From the NCBI GenBank assembly GCA_030039775.1, contig JASHUX010000083.1:1-5519 (forward strand): 5,519 nucleotides of DNA, in the 5' to 3' direction. The notes under the pieces are model-generated. The model did no database searches. It was not told where the DNA came from and worked only from the letters and a program-made list of their open reading frames with translations. Below, piece after piece: positions 1 through 5,519 of the stretch (position 1 is its first letter; each line of letters begins with the position of its first letter). Origin of the DNA: Alphaproteobacteria bacterium (GTDB lineage: Bacteria; Pseudomonadota; Alphaproteobacteria; ATCC43930; CGMCC-115725). Made by a program: the position numbers and the translations under genes.

Positions 1-629
1 TCGAGGAAGGACTCGCCATAGCCGGCAACCACCCGCACGACGATTTGGTCCGACATCACGGTCGTGCCGCCGGTGACCCCCGAACGATCACCACCGGCTT
101 CACGGATCACGGGCGCGGACTCGCCCGTGATTGCCGATTCATCGATCGAAGCGACGCCGTCGATCACTTCGCCGTCGCCGGGAATGACCTCGCCCGCAGC
201 GACCACGACCCGATCGCCGGGTTGAAGCTTGACGGAACTGACTGCCTCTTTCGTCCCGTCGGCGCGCAAACGATAGGCGGGTGTTGACACACGGGTGCGG
301 CGGAGGAACGCCGCCTGGGCGCGACCGCGCTCTTCGGCGAACGCCGTGGCAAAATTGGCGAATAGCACGGTGAGCCACAGCCAGACATCGAGCGCGATGA
401 AGTAACCGAGAGAGAACGATCCCTCTCCGCCGCCGAGAGCGGCACGGATGATAAAGGCCAGCGTCAGCGCCGCCCCAACTTCGACCACGAACATCACCGG
501 GTTCTGCCACTGGATGTCGGGCCGCAGCATCATGAAGGACTGTTTCAGCGAGCCCAGCGCAAGGTTCGCAGTAAACAGCTGACGCGGCCGGGCGGCGTCG
601 GTGCGGAGAGGAAGCTCAACGGCGGTCAT
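1..629 (-). CDS. kdpB: KdpB, catalytic P-type ATPase subunit of the KdpFABC K+ pump (N-terminal 209 codons)
   Basis: KdpB is the ATP-hydrolysing, inner-membrane subunit of the high-affinity potassium pump KdpFABC. Only the N-terminal third is here: 209 complete codons of a family that is usually about 680-700 residues, cut by the window edge. A first membrane segment lies near residues 45-64 (after the family motif QWQNPVMF, 40-47) and a second near 74-96 (WLWLTVLFANFATA). The actuator domain follows, with GDGEVIDG and SIDESAITGESAP. The TGES dephosphorylation loop is T168-S171; S171 matches the serine that in E. coli (S162) is reported to be phosphorylated as an inhibitory switch. The DKTG phosphorylation site and the N and P domains lie outside. 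The start is the ATG at 629-627, preceded by GGAG seven bases upstream, 37 bases after the kdpA stop. A 14-codon frame bridges the two genes (see findings). Confidence 0.97.
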   Translation of the reverse strand, partial: MTAVELPLRTDAARPRQLFTANLALGSLKQSFMMLRPDIQWQNPVMFVVEVGAALTLAFIIRAALGGGEGSFSLGYFIALDVWLWLTVLFANFATAFAEERGRAQAAFLRRTRVSTPAYRLRADGTKEAVSSVKLQPGDRVVVAAGEVIPGDGEVIDGVASIDESAITGESAPVIREAGGDRSGVTGGTTVMSDQIVVRVVAGYGESFL

Positions 630-666
630 GGCATGACTCCAAGGGATCTTTGTGCCCGATAGGCGG

Positions 667-2484
667 TCATCCGCCGAATGGGATGGGCCCGAAATGCTCG
701 GCCAATGGTCCGAGGGCGGCCACCGGCAAGAACAGCAGCGCGCCGATGATCACGATGGTGCCGAGCAGCAGAAATCCAAATGTTGCCGTGTCGTCGCGCA
801 TGGTTCCCAACGACACCGGCGCCATCTTCTTCCGGCCGAGGTAGAACGCCATCGCGATCGGGGCGATGATTGGCAGATAGCGTGAGAACAGCATCACGAG
901 GCCGGCACCGATATCCAGCGGCACGGCTTCCGGCGACGGACTGGTGTTGTTGTTCAGGCCATAGGTCACGCCGAGGCCGTCGAAGGCCGATCCGTTATTC
1001 GCCGACGCCGACGAATATTGATAGACGATCTGCGAAAGTCCATGAGCGCCGGGATTGCTTTCGGCTTTGACGCCCCAGTCCGTCGCGGCGAAGAGCCCAC
1101 TCGGGCCGAGAATCAGGATCGGATGCACGAGGAGAGCGACCATGGCGAGCTTCATCTCGCGGGCGCCCACCTTGCGGCCGAGATATTCCGGACTGCGCCC
1201 GACCATCTGGCCGGCCAGGAACACCCCGACGATCAGGAACAGCAGCAGGTTGATCATACCCACGCCCTTGCCGCCGAACACGCAGTTGAGCCACATGCCG
1301 ACAAAGGGCGAGATGCTGGCGATCGGCGTAAGGCTGTCCATTTCTGCGTTGATCGCGCCGCATGTGACGTCAGTGGTGATGGCGGCGAACACGGCGCCGG
1401 CCGAGGTGCCGAAGCGCAGCTCCTTCCCTTCGAGATTGCCCAAATGCTGGTCGACGGGGAGCGCCGCTACGGCCGGGGCGGTGATGTCGTGCTTGCCGCC
1501 TGGACCGGAAGCGTCTCCGATTTGGTAATCGTGGGCCTGAGCCGTGCCGGTGAAGGCGGGATTCGGACTTAGGGCGTCCCAATAGACCGCCCACGCGATA
1601 AGTCCGACCATCATCGTCAGCATGACGGCGTAGATCACAACGGAATGCCGCACCCGACCCAACATTCGCCCGTACATCAGCACCAGCGTGAACGGGAAGA
1701 TCATCATCGCGAACGTGGTGACGAAGTTTGAGACCGCGGTTGGGTTCTCCAGCGGGTGCGCCGAATTCATCCCGTAAAACCCGCCCCCGTTGGTCCCGAG
1801 CATCTTGATCGGAATGACCGCCGCGACCGGGCCGACGATGATATTTTGCGGCTTTGCCTGACCGTGATCGTCGGCGCCCATGGAGGCCGGTTCCAACGTC
1901 GTAACGGTCTGCTGCGTGTCGAAGGTCATCGGCATGCCTTCATGCATGAAGATGACGCCGACGATCAGGGCCGCGGGCAGATAGATGTAGACAGCGACCC
2001 GCCACATATCGACGAAGTAGTTGCCGATCAGCCTCTCGCCGCGGAACAGGCGGATGATTGCGGTCAGCGCGCAAAAACCGACCGACGCCGACAAGAACAT
2101 ATTCGGCAGAATGAAGAAAATCTGGCTGAAGTTTGAGAGGTGCTGGTCGCCGGAATAATGCTGCAAATTGGTGTTCGTCATGAACGAGATGACGGTATTG
2201 AAGATCGTCGACGGCGCCAGAATGCCGCGCCCGAGCGGATTGAGCGGCGCGATCGGCTGCAAGCAAAGAACAACGAAGCCGAAGATAAACAGCATCGCGT
2301 TGAAGATCAGCAGCGCAACCGTGTACTGCTTCCAGTCTTGTGGACCGCTATCCAAGCGGCGCTCGAACCAGCGCAGGAAACCGGGCACCTTGAGGCGCCC
2401 ATCCATCACCGTCATGAAATAACGGCTCAACGGGATCGACAGGAGGATCGTCACCACAAGCAGCAGGATCGGCAGCGTCCACAT
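667..2484 (-). CDS. kdpA: KdpA, K+-binding and translocating subunit of the KdpFABC pump
   Basis: KdpA is the channel-like inner-membrane subunit, related to Trk/Ktr/HKT transporters, that selects K+ and passes it to KdpB. The four filter segments of the family are visible (numbered from the chosen ATG): TNTNLQHYSGD from residue 103, GTNGGGFYGMNS from 230 followed by HPLENPTA, VTCGAI from 373, and ANNGSAFDGL from 495. PEYLGRKVGAREMKL near 433-447 is also a family signature. The protein has about ten hydrophobic segments and ends at a TGA. At 605 residues it is longer than E. coli KdpA (557). Most of the excess sits in two places by eye: about 29 residues around 315-345 and about 12 around 508-522. 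The ATG at 2484 is preferred because GGTGAGAG precedes it closely. A GTG three codons upstream (2493-2491) would also be in frame but has a poorer ribosome site. It lies 55 bases after kdpF and 37 before kdpB. Confidence 0.97.
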   Translation of the reverse strand: MWTLPILLLVVTILLSIPLSRYFMTVMDGRLKVPGFLRWFERRLDSGPQDWKQYTVALLIFNAMLFIFGFVVLCLQPIAPLNPLGRGILAPSTIFNTVISFMTNTNLQHYSGDQHLSNFSQIFFILPNMFLSASVGFCALTAIIRLFRGERLIGNYFVDMWRVAVYIYLPAALIVGVIFMHEGMPMTFDTQQTVTTLEPASMGADDHGQAKPQNIIVGPVAAVIPIKMLGTNGGGFYGMNSAHPLENPTAVSNFVTTFAMMIFPFTLVLMYGRMLGRVRHSVVIYAVMLTMMVGLIAWAVYWDALSPNPAFTGTAQAHDYQIGDASGPGGKHDITAPAVAALPVDQHLGNLEGKELRFGTSAGAVFAAITTDVTCGAINAEMDSLTPIASISPFVGMWLNCVFGGKGVGMINLLLFLIVGVFLAGQMVGRSPEYLGRKVGAREMKLAMVALLVHPILILGPSGLFAATDWGVKAESNPGAHGLSQIVYQYSSASANNGSAFDGLGVTYGLNNNTSPSPEAVPLDIGAGLVMLFSRYLPIIAPIAMAFYLGRKKMAPVSLGTMRDDTATFGFLLLGTIVIIGALLFLPVAALGPLAEHFGPIPFGG

Positions 2485-2539
2485 AGCTCTCACCGCTTCA
2501 TCAGATGATCATCGGCAATCAACGGCGCGGGTGCGGCCG

Positions 2540-2620
2540 TCAGAACCACTCCGGTCGAACAAGAGCAAAACCGAGATAGACGAACACGGCGCCGGCGATC
2601 ACAGCGGTCACATAAATCAT
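2540..2620 (-). CDS. kdpF: KdpF, small stabilising membrane peptide of the K+ pump
   Basis: KdpF is a single-span membrane peptide that in E. coli sits at the KdpA interface and stabilises the complex. This one has 26 residues (E. coli 29). It starts MIYVTAVIAGAV, is hydrophobic almost throughout, and ends in VRPEWF, close to the (L/V)RPE-x-F ending common in the family. The ATG at 2620-2618 has a good ribosome-binding site, GGAG, six bases upstream. The gene starts 11 bases after the stop of the upstream 31-aa peptide and is followed after 55 bases by kdpA, as expected for the kdpFABC order. It can be missed because a longer frame in the same phase begins at 2746; the region before residue M1 has no membrane character and the local ribosome site fits the short form. 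Confidence 0.9.
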   Translation of the reverse strand: MIYVTAVIAGAVFVYLGFALVRPEWF

Positions 2621-2631
2621 GGCAGGCTCCT

Positions 2632-2727
2632 TCAAATCCGCGCGCAGGCCTCGGCGAATGCCACGCAGAGCGCCATGCTGACCAAACCCAGCACGAACAT
2701 CGCAGGCAACCAAATCGTTAGGTCCAC
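2632..2727 (-). CDS. Unnamed 31-residue membrane peptide at the head of the kdp operon
   Basis: A GTG-started frame of 31 codons plus TGA encodes a peptide beginning MDLTIWLPAMFVLG and ending VAFAEACARI. Residues about 5-25 form one hydrophobic span, followed by a short tail with an acidic residue, a cysteine and an arginine. A ribosome-binding site (GAGG) lies six bases before the GTG, and the stop is 11 bases from the kdpF start, with the kdpF ribosome site lying just after it. The frame differs from that of kdpF. From memory, similar unannotated peptides of about 30 residues, often ending in a Cys-x-Arg-Ile/Leu pattern, precede kdpF in other bacteria. I know of no established function. By position it may be an accessory subunit or assembly peptide of the Kdp pump, or a translated leader; this is inference. 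The GTG start and short length would exclude it from most automated gene calls. Confidence 0.7.
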   Translation of the reverse strand: MDLTIWLPAMFVLGLVSMALCVAFAEACARI

Positions 2728-2921
2728 CGCACACCTCACGTCTCAATTTGTCGCATCGCTATCGGCGCATCGCCGACAAGGTCGCGCGCAGGCTCGAAAG
2801 CTAGAGCCGAACCGCATAGAAATTCCATGCGTGCTCTGATCGGGTCCGATAAAAAACCTATGCGATTCGTAGGGCAGCCGTATAAAGCCCCAAAGGCAAA
2901 GGGCGCGCGCGAGTGGCTTCC

Positions 2922-2938
2922 GCGGGCCGTAAAAAAAG
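2922..2938 (-). promoter_or_regulatory. Candidate KdpE operator of the kdp operon
   Basis: Read on the minus strand, this stretch is CTTTTTTTACGGCCCGC. As I remember it, the E. coli KdpE binding site contains CTTTTTTTACACCCCGC, so 15 of 17 positions agree, including the T7 tract and the following AC. It lies about 195 bases upstream of the first kdp-operon start codon. A weak -10-like TATACG at 2884-2879 sits roughly where the E. coli arrangement, with its operator centred some 60 bases before the transcription start, would put it; no good -35 is visible, which is common in activator-dependent promoters. KdpE would activate kdp at low K+ together with the sensor KdpD, neither of which is in the window. 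The same T7 is also explained by the adjoining terminator-like hairpin, so the match may be coincidental. Confidence 0.4.
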
Positions 2939-2971
2939 GGCCCGTCACCGGGGTTGGGCCGATGCCGGGCC
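2931..2971 (-). terminator. Strong intrinsic terminator-like hairpin on the minus strand
   Basis: On the minus strand the arms GGCCCGGCATCGG (2971-2959) and CCGGTGACGGGCC (2951-2939) pair over 13 positions with one G-A mismatch and one G-U wobble, around a seven-base loop CCCAACC. One C and seven T follow (2938-2931). The fold favours the minus strand: on the plus strand the wobble becomes a C-A mismatch and the tail is A7. This is the architecture of a Rho-independent terminator. No minus-strand gene lies to its right within the window, so its client is unknown: an unannotated small RNA, antisense transcription from the pyrC side, or none, if the tract serves as a KdpE site. Confidence 0.55.
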
Positions 2972-2984
2972 TAGCTCATACCTT

Positions 2985-3002
2985 CGGGGTTCACCGACCC
3001 CG
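2985..3002. repeat. Short perfect inverted repeat (hairpin)
   Basis: CGGGGT at 2985-2990 pairs with ACCCCG at 2997-3002, six G-C-rich base pairs around a six-base loop; on the plus strand one extra T-G pair shortens the loop to CACC. No T-run follows on either strand, so it is not a terminator by itself. It may be part of a pyrC leader, of the proposed minus-strand RNA, or of a protein-binding site. Confidence 0.45.
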
Positions 3003-3055
3003 CCTATTTCGTGCACCGACTGCGGATAAAACTTCCATTCGGATTATTGGGAGGA

Positions 3056-3084
3056 TTTATAGAATTTCTGGTCGGCGATATGCT
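3056..3084 (+). promoter_or_regulatory. Candidate sigma-70-type promoter for pyrC-ygfZ
   Basis: TTTATA at 3056-3061 and TATGCT at 3079-3084 each match four of six positions of the -35 and -10 consensus and are separated by exactly 17 bases. Transcription would begin near 3091, leaving a leader of about 60 bases before the pyrC GTG. The region is locally A/T-rich in a GC-rich setting. Such weak matches occur by chance, and the same bases read on the other strand give TATAAA. Confidence 0.3.
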
Positions 3085-3152
3085 TCGCGGGACGGGGAAA
3101 TGACTTCGGGCGACTCTTGCCACTTAGCGCAAATGCGCGGAAAAGGGTCAGC

Positions 3153-4178
3153 GTGAGCAGCGACGCCATCACCATCCGCCGGCCGGACGATTGGCACGTG
3201 CATCTGCGCGACGGCGACATGCTGAAGGCAGTACTACCATACACGGCGCGGGTTTTCGGACGTGTCGTCGTCATGCCGAACCTGTCGCCGCCGGTTACCA
3301 CGGTCGCGTCCGCTCTCGCCTATCGCGAACGCATCGTCGCCGCCCTGCCCACGGGTGTGAATTTCACGCCGCTGATGACGGCCTATCTCACGGAAGCGAC
3401 GGCGCCCGACGAGATCGCGCGCGGCTTCGCCGACAAAGTTTGGGTCGCGGCCAAGCTCTACCCCGCCAACGCCACCACCAATTCCGCGCACGGCGTCACC
3501 GACATTCGCAAGATCGACGCGGTGCTGGCGCGCATGGCCGAGATCGGCATGCCGCTCTTGGTGCACGGCGAAGTCGCCGACCCCGCCGTCGACGTGTTCG
3601 ACCGGGAGGCGGTTTTCCTGGAGCGCGTGCTGGCGCCGCTGATGGCGCGGCAGCCGGCGCTGCGGATTGTCTTGGAGCACGTCACCACGCGCGCGGCGGT
3701 CACGTTCGTCGAGGAGGCCGGGCCGAACCTCGCCGCCACGATCACGGCGCATCATCTCGTCATCAATCGCAACGCGCTGTTCCAGGACGGGCTCCGGCCG
3801 CATCTATATTGCCTGCCGGTGGCGAAGCGCGAAGCGGATCGGCTCGCCCTGCGCCGCGCCGCGACTTCGGGCGGCGCCAAGTTCTTCCTCGGCACGGATT
3901 CGGCACCGCATCCGGTCAAAGACAAGGAATGCGATTGCGGTTGCGCCGGCATTTTTTCGGCACCCAACGCGCTCGAGATCTACGCCCGCGTGTTCGACGA
4001 GGAAAACGCCCTCGACAAGCTCGAGGCTTTCGCTTCCGTGAACGGCCCCCATTTCTACCGCATGCCGGTCAATCGCGAGACCATCACCCTGACGCGCGGC
4101 GAGCATGCGGTGGCGCGCGACGTCGGCTCGGTGCGGCCGTTCCTGGCGGGCGAGACATTGAATTGGCGCCTCGCATGA
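3153..4178 (+). CDS. pyrC: Dihydroorotase, class II (PyrC)
   Basis: PyrC is the cytosolic zinc enzyme that interconverts N-carbamoyl-L-aspartate and dihydroorotate, the third step of de novo pyrimidine synthesis. The 341-residue product (E. coli 348) aligns along its full length with the class II family. Metal ligands are visible: H15 and H17 in [13 protein letters not shown], the carboxylated lysine K101 in [14 protein letters not shown]138 in LLVHGEV, H176 in LEHVTT, and D249 in [10 protein letters not shown]108 and T109 correspond to the flexible substrate loop. Cysteines in ECDCGCAG (259-266) follow the family pattern. The GTG at 3153 is chosen because AAGGG lies five bases upstream and the product then begins directly with the conserved IRRPDDWH block; a TTG at 3117 is in frame but would add 12 unrelated residues. 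The stop overlaps the start of ygfZ by ATGA. Confidence 0.97.
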   Translation: MSSDAITIRRPDDWHVHLRDGDMLKAVLPYTARVFGRVVVMPNLSPPVTTVASALAYRERIVAALPTGVNFTPLMTAYLTEATAPDEIARGFADKVWVAAKLYPANATTNSAHGVTDIRKIDAVLARMAEIGMPLLVHGEVADPAVDVFDREAVFLERVLAPLMARQPALRIVLEHVTTRAAVTFVEEAGPNLAATITAHHLVINRNALFQDGLRPHLYCLPVAKREADRLALRRAATSGGAKFFLGTDSAPHPVKDKECDCGCAGIFSAPNALEIYARVFDEENALDKLEAFASVNGPHFYRMPVNRETITLTRGEHAVARDVGSVRPFLAGETLNWRLA

Positions 4179-4996
4179 GCGCGCGCATCGCGCTCCTCGA
4201 CGCGCGCGGCGTGGTGGCGATCGGCGGGCCCGACCGCGCCGAATTCCTGCAGGGCTTGATCACCAACGATGTCGGAAAAATCACCGAAAAGAGCGCGATT
4301 TATGCCGCTTTGCTCACCGCGCAAGGCCGATTTCTACACGATTTCTTCCTCGTTTCGTCAGGCGATTCCTGGCTTCTCGACGGCGAGGCCGCGCGAATCC
4401 CCGACCTGATACGACGTTTGACGATCTACCGTCTGCGCTCCAAAGTGACGCTGACGCCGCGCCCCGATCTCGCGGTTTGCGCGGTCTTCGACGGCGAACC
4501 GCCGCTAAATCTCGGCATTTCTTTTGTCGACCCGCGCAACCCCGCGCTTGGCTTTCGCATGATTGTTCCCCGTGAAAACGCCGCCGCCTTGGTCGATGCT
4601 GACGCTGCGGATTACGACCGGCTGCGCCTCGCGCTCGGCGTGCCTGACGGCGCTCGCGATCTCGTGCCTGAAAAATCGTTGCCCATGGAGTCCGGGTTCG
4701 ACACGCTGAACGGTATCGATTGGAACAAAGGTTGCTATATCGGCCAGGAATTGACCGCGCGGATGAAGTATCGCGCCCTGGCGAAGAAGCAACTCATGCC
4801 AGTGTCAGTGACCGGCCCGATGCCGCCGCCCGGCACCGCGATCATGGCGGGCGACGACGAGGTCGGCGAAATGCGTTCGGGTCGCGACGGAGTGGCGATC
4901 GCAATATTGCGGTTCGACGCGGTCGACAAACCGCTGCAGGCCGGCGATGCCGGTATCATGCCGTATACTAGGTTGCTGAGAAAAGTGGAGAATTAA
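4175..4996 (+). CDS. ygfZ: YgfZ/GcvT-like folate-binding protein, Fe-S cluster maturation factor
   Basis: YgfZ proteins (mitochondrial relative IBA57/CAF17) use a tetrahydrofolate-binding GcvT-type fold and help assemble or repair certain Fe-S enzymes in the cytosol. The 273-residue product shows the defining motif KGCYIGQE at 185-192, with the functionally important cysteine at C187. The N-terminal block [10 protein letters not shown] (24-33), then [16 protein letters not shown] (44-59) and [15 protein letters not shown] (169-183), are also typical. The ATG at 4175 overlaps the pyrC stop (ATGA) and no clear ribosome site precedes it, so translation is probably coupled to pyrC. The length is short next to E. 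coli YgfZ (326) but usual for alphaproteobacterial members. PyrC itself is a zinc enzyme without an Fe-S cluster, so the pairing probably reflects shared expression rather than direct partnership. Confidence 0.93.
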   Translation: MSARIALLDARGVVAIGGPDRAEFLQGLITNDVGKITEKSAIYAALLTAQGRFLHDFFLVSSGDSWLLDGEAARIPDLIRRLTIYRLRSKVTLTPRPDLAVCAVFDGEPPLNLGISFVDPRNPALGFRMIVPRENAAALVDADAADYDRLRLALGVPDGARDLVPEKSLPMESGFDTLNGIDWNKGCYIGQELTARMKYRALAKKQLMPVSVTGPMPPPGTAIMAGDDEVGEMRSGRDGVAIAILRFDAVDKPLQAGDAGIMPYTRLLRKVEN

Positions 4997-5292
4997 GCGC
5001 ACTACGGGGTGGTCCACGATCGCCGATAGCAATCGGCGTTTCCCCATACGGCAAGCTACTTCGCGGAAGCGACTTAGGGGCGCAACAAAATCTTAACAAG
5101 CGCACTCGTAACTCCTTCTAGTCGTCCGTGAAGATCGCTCAACTCATTGAATGAGATTCTGATTTTGGCGCGATTGAGTAGTCGCTTTTGCCGAAAGGGC
5201 CGGGTCCGAGGGCGGTTTTCTTGCGAATTGGGATTCCGGAATTTGGCGGATCGTGATTCTCTGGACCGGGATTTTCGGTGCGGAGGAGCGTC
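4997..5292. other. Non-coding stretch between ygfZ and the transposase gene
   Basis: These 296 bases hold the ygfZ terminator hairpin, then a transition into insertion-sequence DNA. I see no protein gene of my own choosing here. From about 5140 onward the sequence is richer in A/T and in related short words (GATTCTGATTTTGG, GGGATTCCGG, GTGATTCTCTGG, GGGATTTTCGG), as might be found near a transposase-binding end. ATTCCGGAAT at 5233-5242 is a perfect palindrome. The exact boundary between host and element cannot be fixed without the right end. Confidence 0.5.
5021..5041 (+). terminator. Probable terminator after pyrC-ygfZ
   Basis: CGCCGAT (5021-5027) and ATCGGCG (5032-5038) form a perfect seven-base-pair stem with an AGCA loop, followed by TTT, 24 bases after the ygfZ stop. 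Flanking GGGG (5006-5009) and CCCC (5042-5045) could extend the fold. The T-run is short, so termination may be weak or Rho-assisted; position and orientation suit the end of the pyrC-ygfZ unit. Confidence 0.5.
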
Positions 5293-5519
5293 ATGTCGCG
5301 ACCCCGGGATGACCGTCAGCAGGACCTGCTGCGTCCGGCGTTGGACCAGATCATCGACCTGGGGCACCCGCTGGCGCGGCTGGCGCGCGAGATTGACTGG
5401 GACTTTCTTGATGGCCGGTTTGCCTCGGTATGTCGGCCGGGGCCGGGCCAGCCCGGATTGCCGACGCGGCTGGTGGCCGGTCTCTTCATCCTGAAGCACA
5501 TGCATAATTTATCGGATGA
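5143..5519 (+). mobile_element. Left end of an IS5-family insertion sequence (boundary approximate, truncated by window)
   Basis: The element is inferred from the IS5-type transposase beginning at 5293. IS5-family elements usually carry 80-200 bases between the terminal inverted repeat and the transposase start, which places the left end near 5100-5200. A 13-base palindrome CTCATTGAATGAG at 5143-5155, followed by GATTCTGATTTTGG (5155-5168), is my best guess for the terminus, but no partner repeat can be seen because the right end is outside. A CTAG at 5118-5121 fits the YTAR target preference of some IS5 elements and is an alternative boundary. It lies downstream of the likely ygfZ terminator, so it need not disrupt a gene. 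Confidence 0.4.
5293..5519 (+). CDS. IS5-family transposase, N-terminal 75 codons (runs off the window)
   Basis: DDE transposases of the IS5 family cut and rejoin the ends of their insertion sequence. The 75 codons seen encode RQQDLLRPALDQIID (8-22), EIDWDFLDGRFASV (33-46) and QPGLPTRLVAGLFILKHMH (53-71), then NLSDE. This corresponds to the N-terminal DNA-binding domain (DUF772/InsH N-terminal type) of an IS5 subgroup common in proteobacteria. The catalytic DDE residues lie beyond the window. The ATG at 5293 is preceded four bases upstream by GGAGGAG, a strong ribosome-binding site. Nothing in the visible part is broken, so the element may be intact, though that cannot be judged here. Confidence 0.88.
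   Translation, partial: MSRPRDDRQQDLLRPALDQIIDLGHPLARLAREIDWDFLDGRFASVCRPGPGQPGLPTRLVAGLFILKHMHNLSD

Larger units (their letters stand above)
2931..3049 (-). ncRNA. Possible small RNA upstream of the kdp promoter region
   Basis: If the minus-strand terminator at 2931-2971 ends a real transcript, the nearest -10-like sequence upstream is TATAAA at 3061-3056 (five of six consensus positions), which would give an RNA of roughly 120 bases. It would contain a second hairpin at 2985-3002 and then the terminator hairpin. No matching -35 is seen at the right distance, and I do not recognise the sequence as tRNA, SRP RNA, tmRNA or 6S RNA. A TCCTCCC at 3055-3049, similar to a complementary Shine-Dalgarno sequence, would lie at or just before the 5' end. 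The proposal rests on the terminator and the absence of any other client. Confidence 0.2.
2728..3152. other. Divergent intergenic region between kdp and pyrC
   Basis: About 425 bases separate the kdp start on the minus strand from pyrC on the plus strand. I see no convincing protein gene in it. It holds, from left to right: two small GC-rich inverted repeats in the likely kdp leader (TCGGCG/CGCCGA at 2762-2776 and GGCTC/GAGCC at 2791-2808), a weak minus-strand TATACG at 2884-2879, the KdpE-like T7 element and terminator-like hairpin at 2922-2971, a second hairpin at 2985-3002, and a pyrC promoter candidate at 3056-3084. The A/T tracts at 2851-2856 and 2931-2937 stand out from the GC-rich surroundings. 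Confidence 0.7.

Noticed and set aside
1018..1572. Plus-strand frame of 184 codons opposite kdpA
   Set aside because: Antisense shadow of a conserved membrane-protein gene; its translation is rich in charged residues without recognisable domains.
2504..2513. Perfect palindrome GATGATCATC between kdpF and kdpA
   Set aside because: Short, without flanking symmetry or a matching copy elsewhere in the window; probably incidental.
2813..2864. Inverted repeat CGCATAG (2813-2819) and CTATGCG (2858-2864)
   Set aside because: Seven bases with a 38-base gap is within chance expectation, and no known regulator site is suggested.
2736..2948. Minus-strand frame of 70 codons between pyrC and the kdp genes
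   Set aside because: No ribosome site or domain; it starts inside the terminator 3' arm and overlaps the proposed kdp promoter and leader.
2827..3156. Plus-strand frame of 109 codons whose TGA overlaps the pyrC GTG (GTGA)
   Set aside because: No recognisable domain, no ribosome site at its ATG, and it runs across the terminator hairpin, the T7 tract and the likely pyrC promoter. The GTGA overlap is tempting, but the composition is that of an untranslated GC-rich region.
3191..4174. Long open frame of 328 codons upstream of, and in phase with, the ygfZ start, antiphase to pyrC
   Set aside because: It is the +2 frame of pyrC and its translation is arginine/histidine-rich without motifs, as expected from a high-GC gene. 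pyrC has every catalytic residue in the other frame, and YgfZ begins at the ATG at 4175, so this is not a fusion protein.
4995..5106. 9-base direct repeat AAGCGCACT at 4995-5003 and 5098-5106, flanking the ygfZ terminator
   Set aside because: A repeat of this length is not surprising within 300 bases, and it does not flank a credible mobile element: the IS lies to the right of both copies.

Overview
The window is GC-rich and looks like the chromosome of an alphaproteobacterium. The evidence is a class II PyrC directly followed by a YgfZ of the alphaproteobacterial type (KGCYIGQE signature) and a kdp operon that begins with two very small membrane-peptide genes. I cannot name a genus, and the taxonomy rests on remembered protein relatives rather than on a search.

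Left part (1-2727, minus strand): the 5' end of a kdp operon for the high-affinity K+ pump KdpFABC. In transcription order it holds an unnamed 31-residue membrane peptide (GTG start at 2727), kdpF (26 aa), kdpA (605 aa, a long form) and kdpB, whose first 209 codons are present before the window ends. kdpC and any kdpDE would lie beyond position 1.

Centre (2728-3152): a divergent intergenic region of about 425 bases. On the minus strand it carries a T7 tract that can be read in two ways. It resembles the E. coli KdpE operator, and it also follows directly on a strong 13-position GC-rich hairpin, as in an intrinsic terminator. No annotated minus-strand gene lies to its right, so a terminator here would imply an unannotated short transcript or a guard against antisense transcription. 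A plausible pyrC promoter lies at 3056-3084.

Right part (3153-4996, plus strand): pyrC (class II dihydroorotase, all metal ligands present) and ygfZ (folate-dependent Fe-S protein maturation factor) overlap by ATGA and are probably co-translated. A hairpin with a short T-run at 5021-5041 may end this unit. From about 5140 the sequence becomes the left end of an IS5-family insertion sequence; its transposase starts at 5293 and runs off the window.

The genes themselves are ordinary. The items worth a second look are the intergenic terminator/KdpE-like element, the unnamed 31-aa peptide, and a 14-codon reading frame that bridges the kdpA stop and the kdpB start. I did not find a convincing new multi-gene system.
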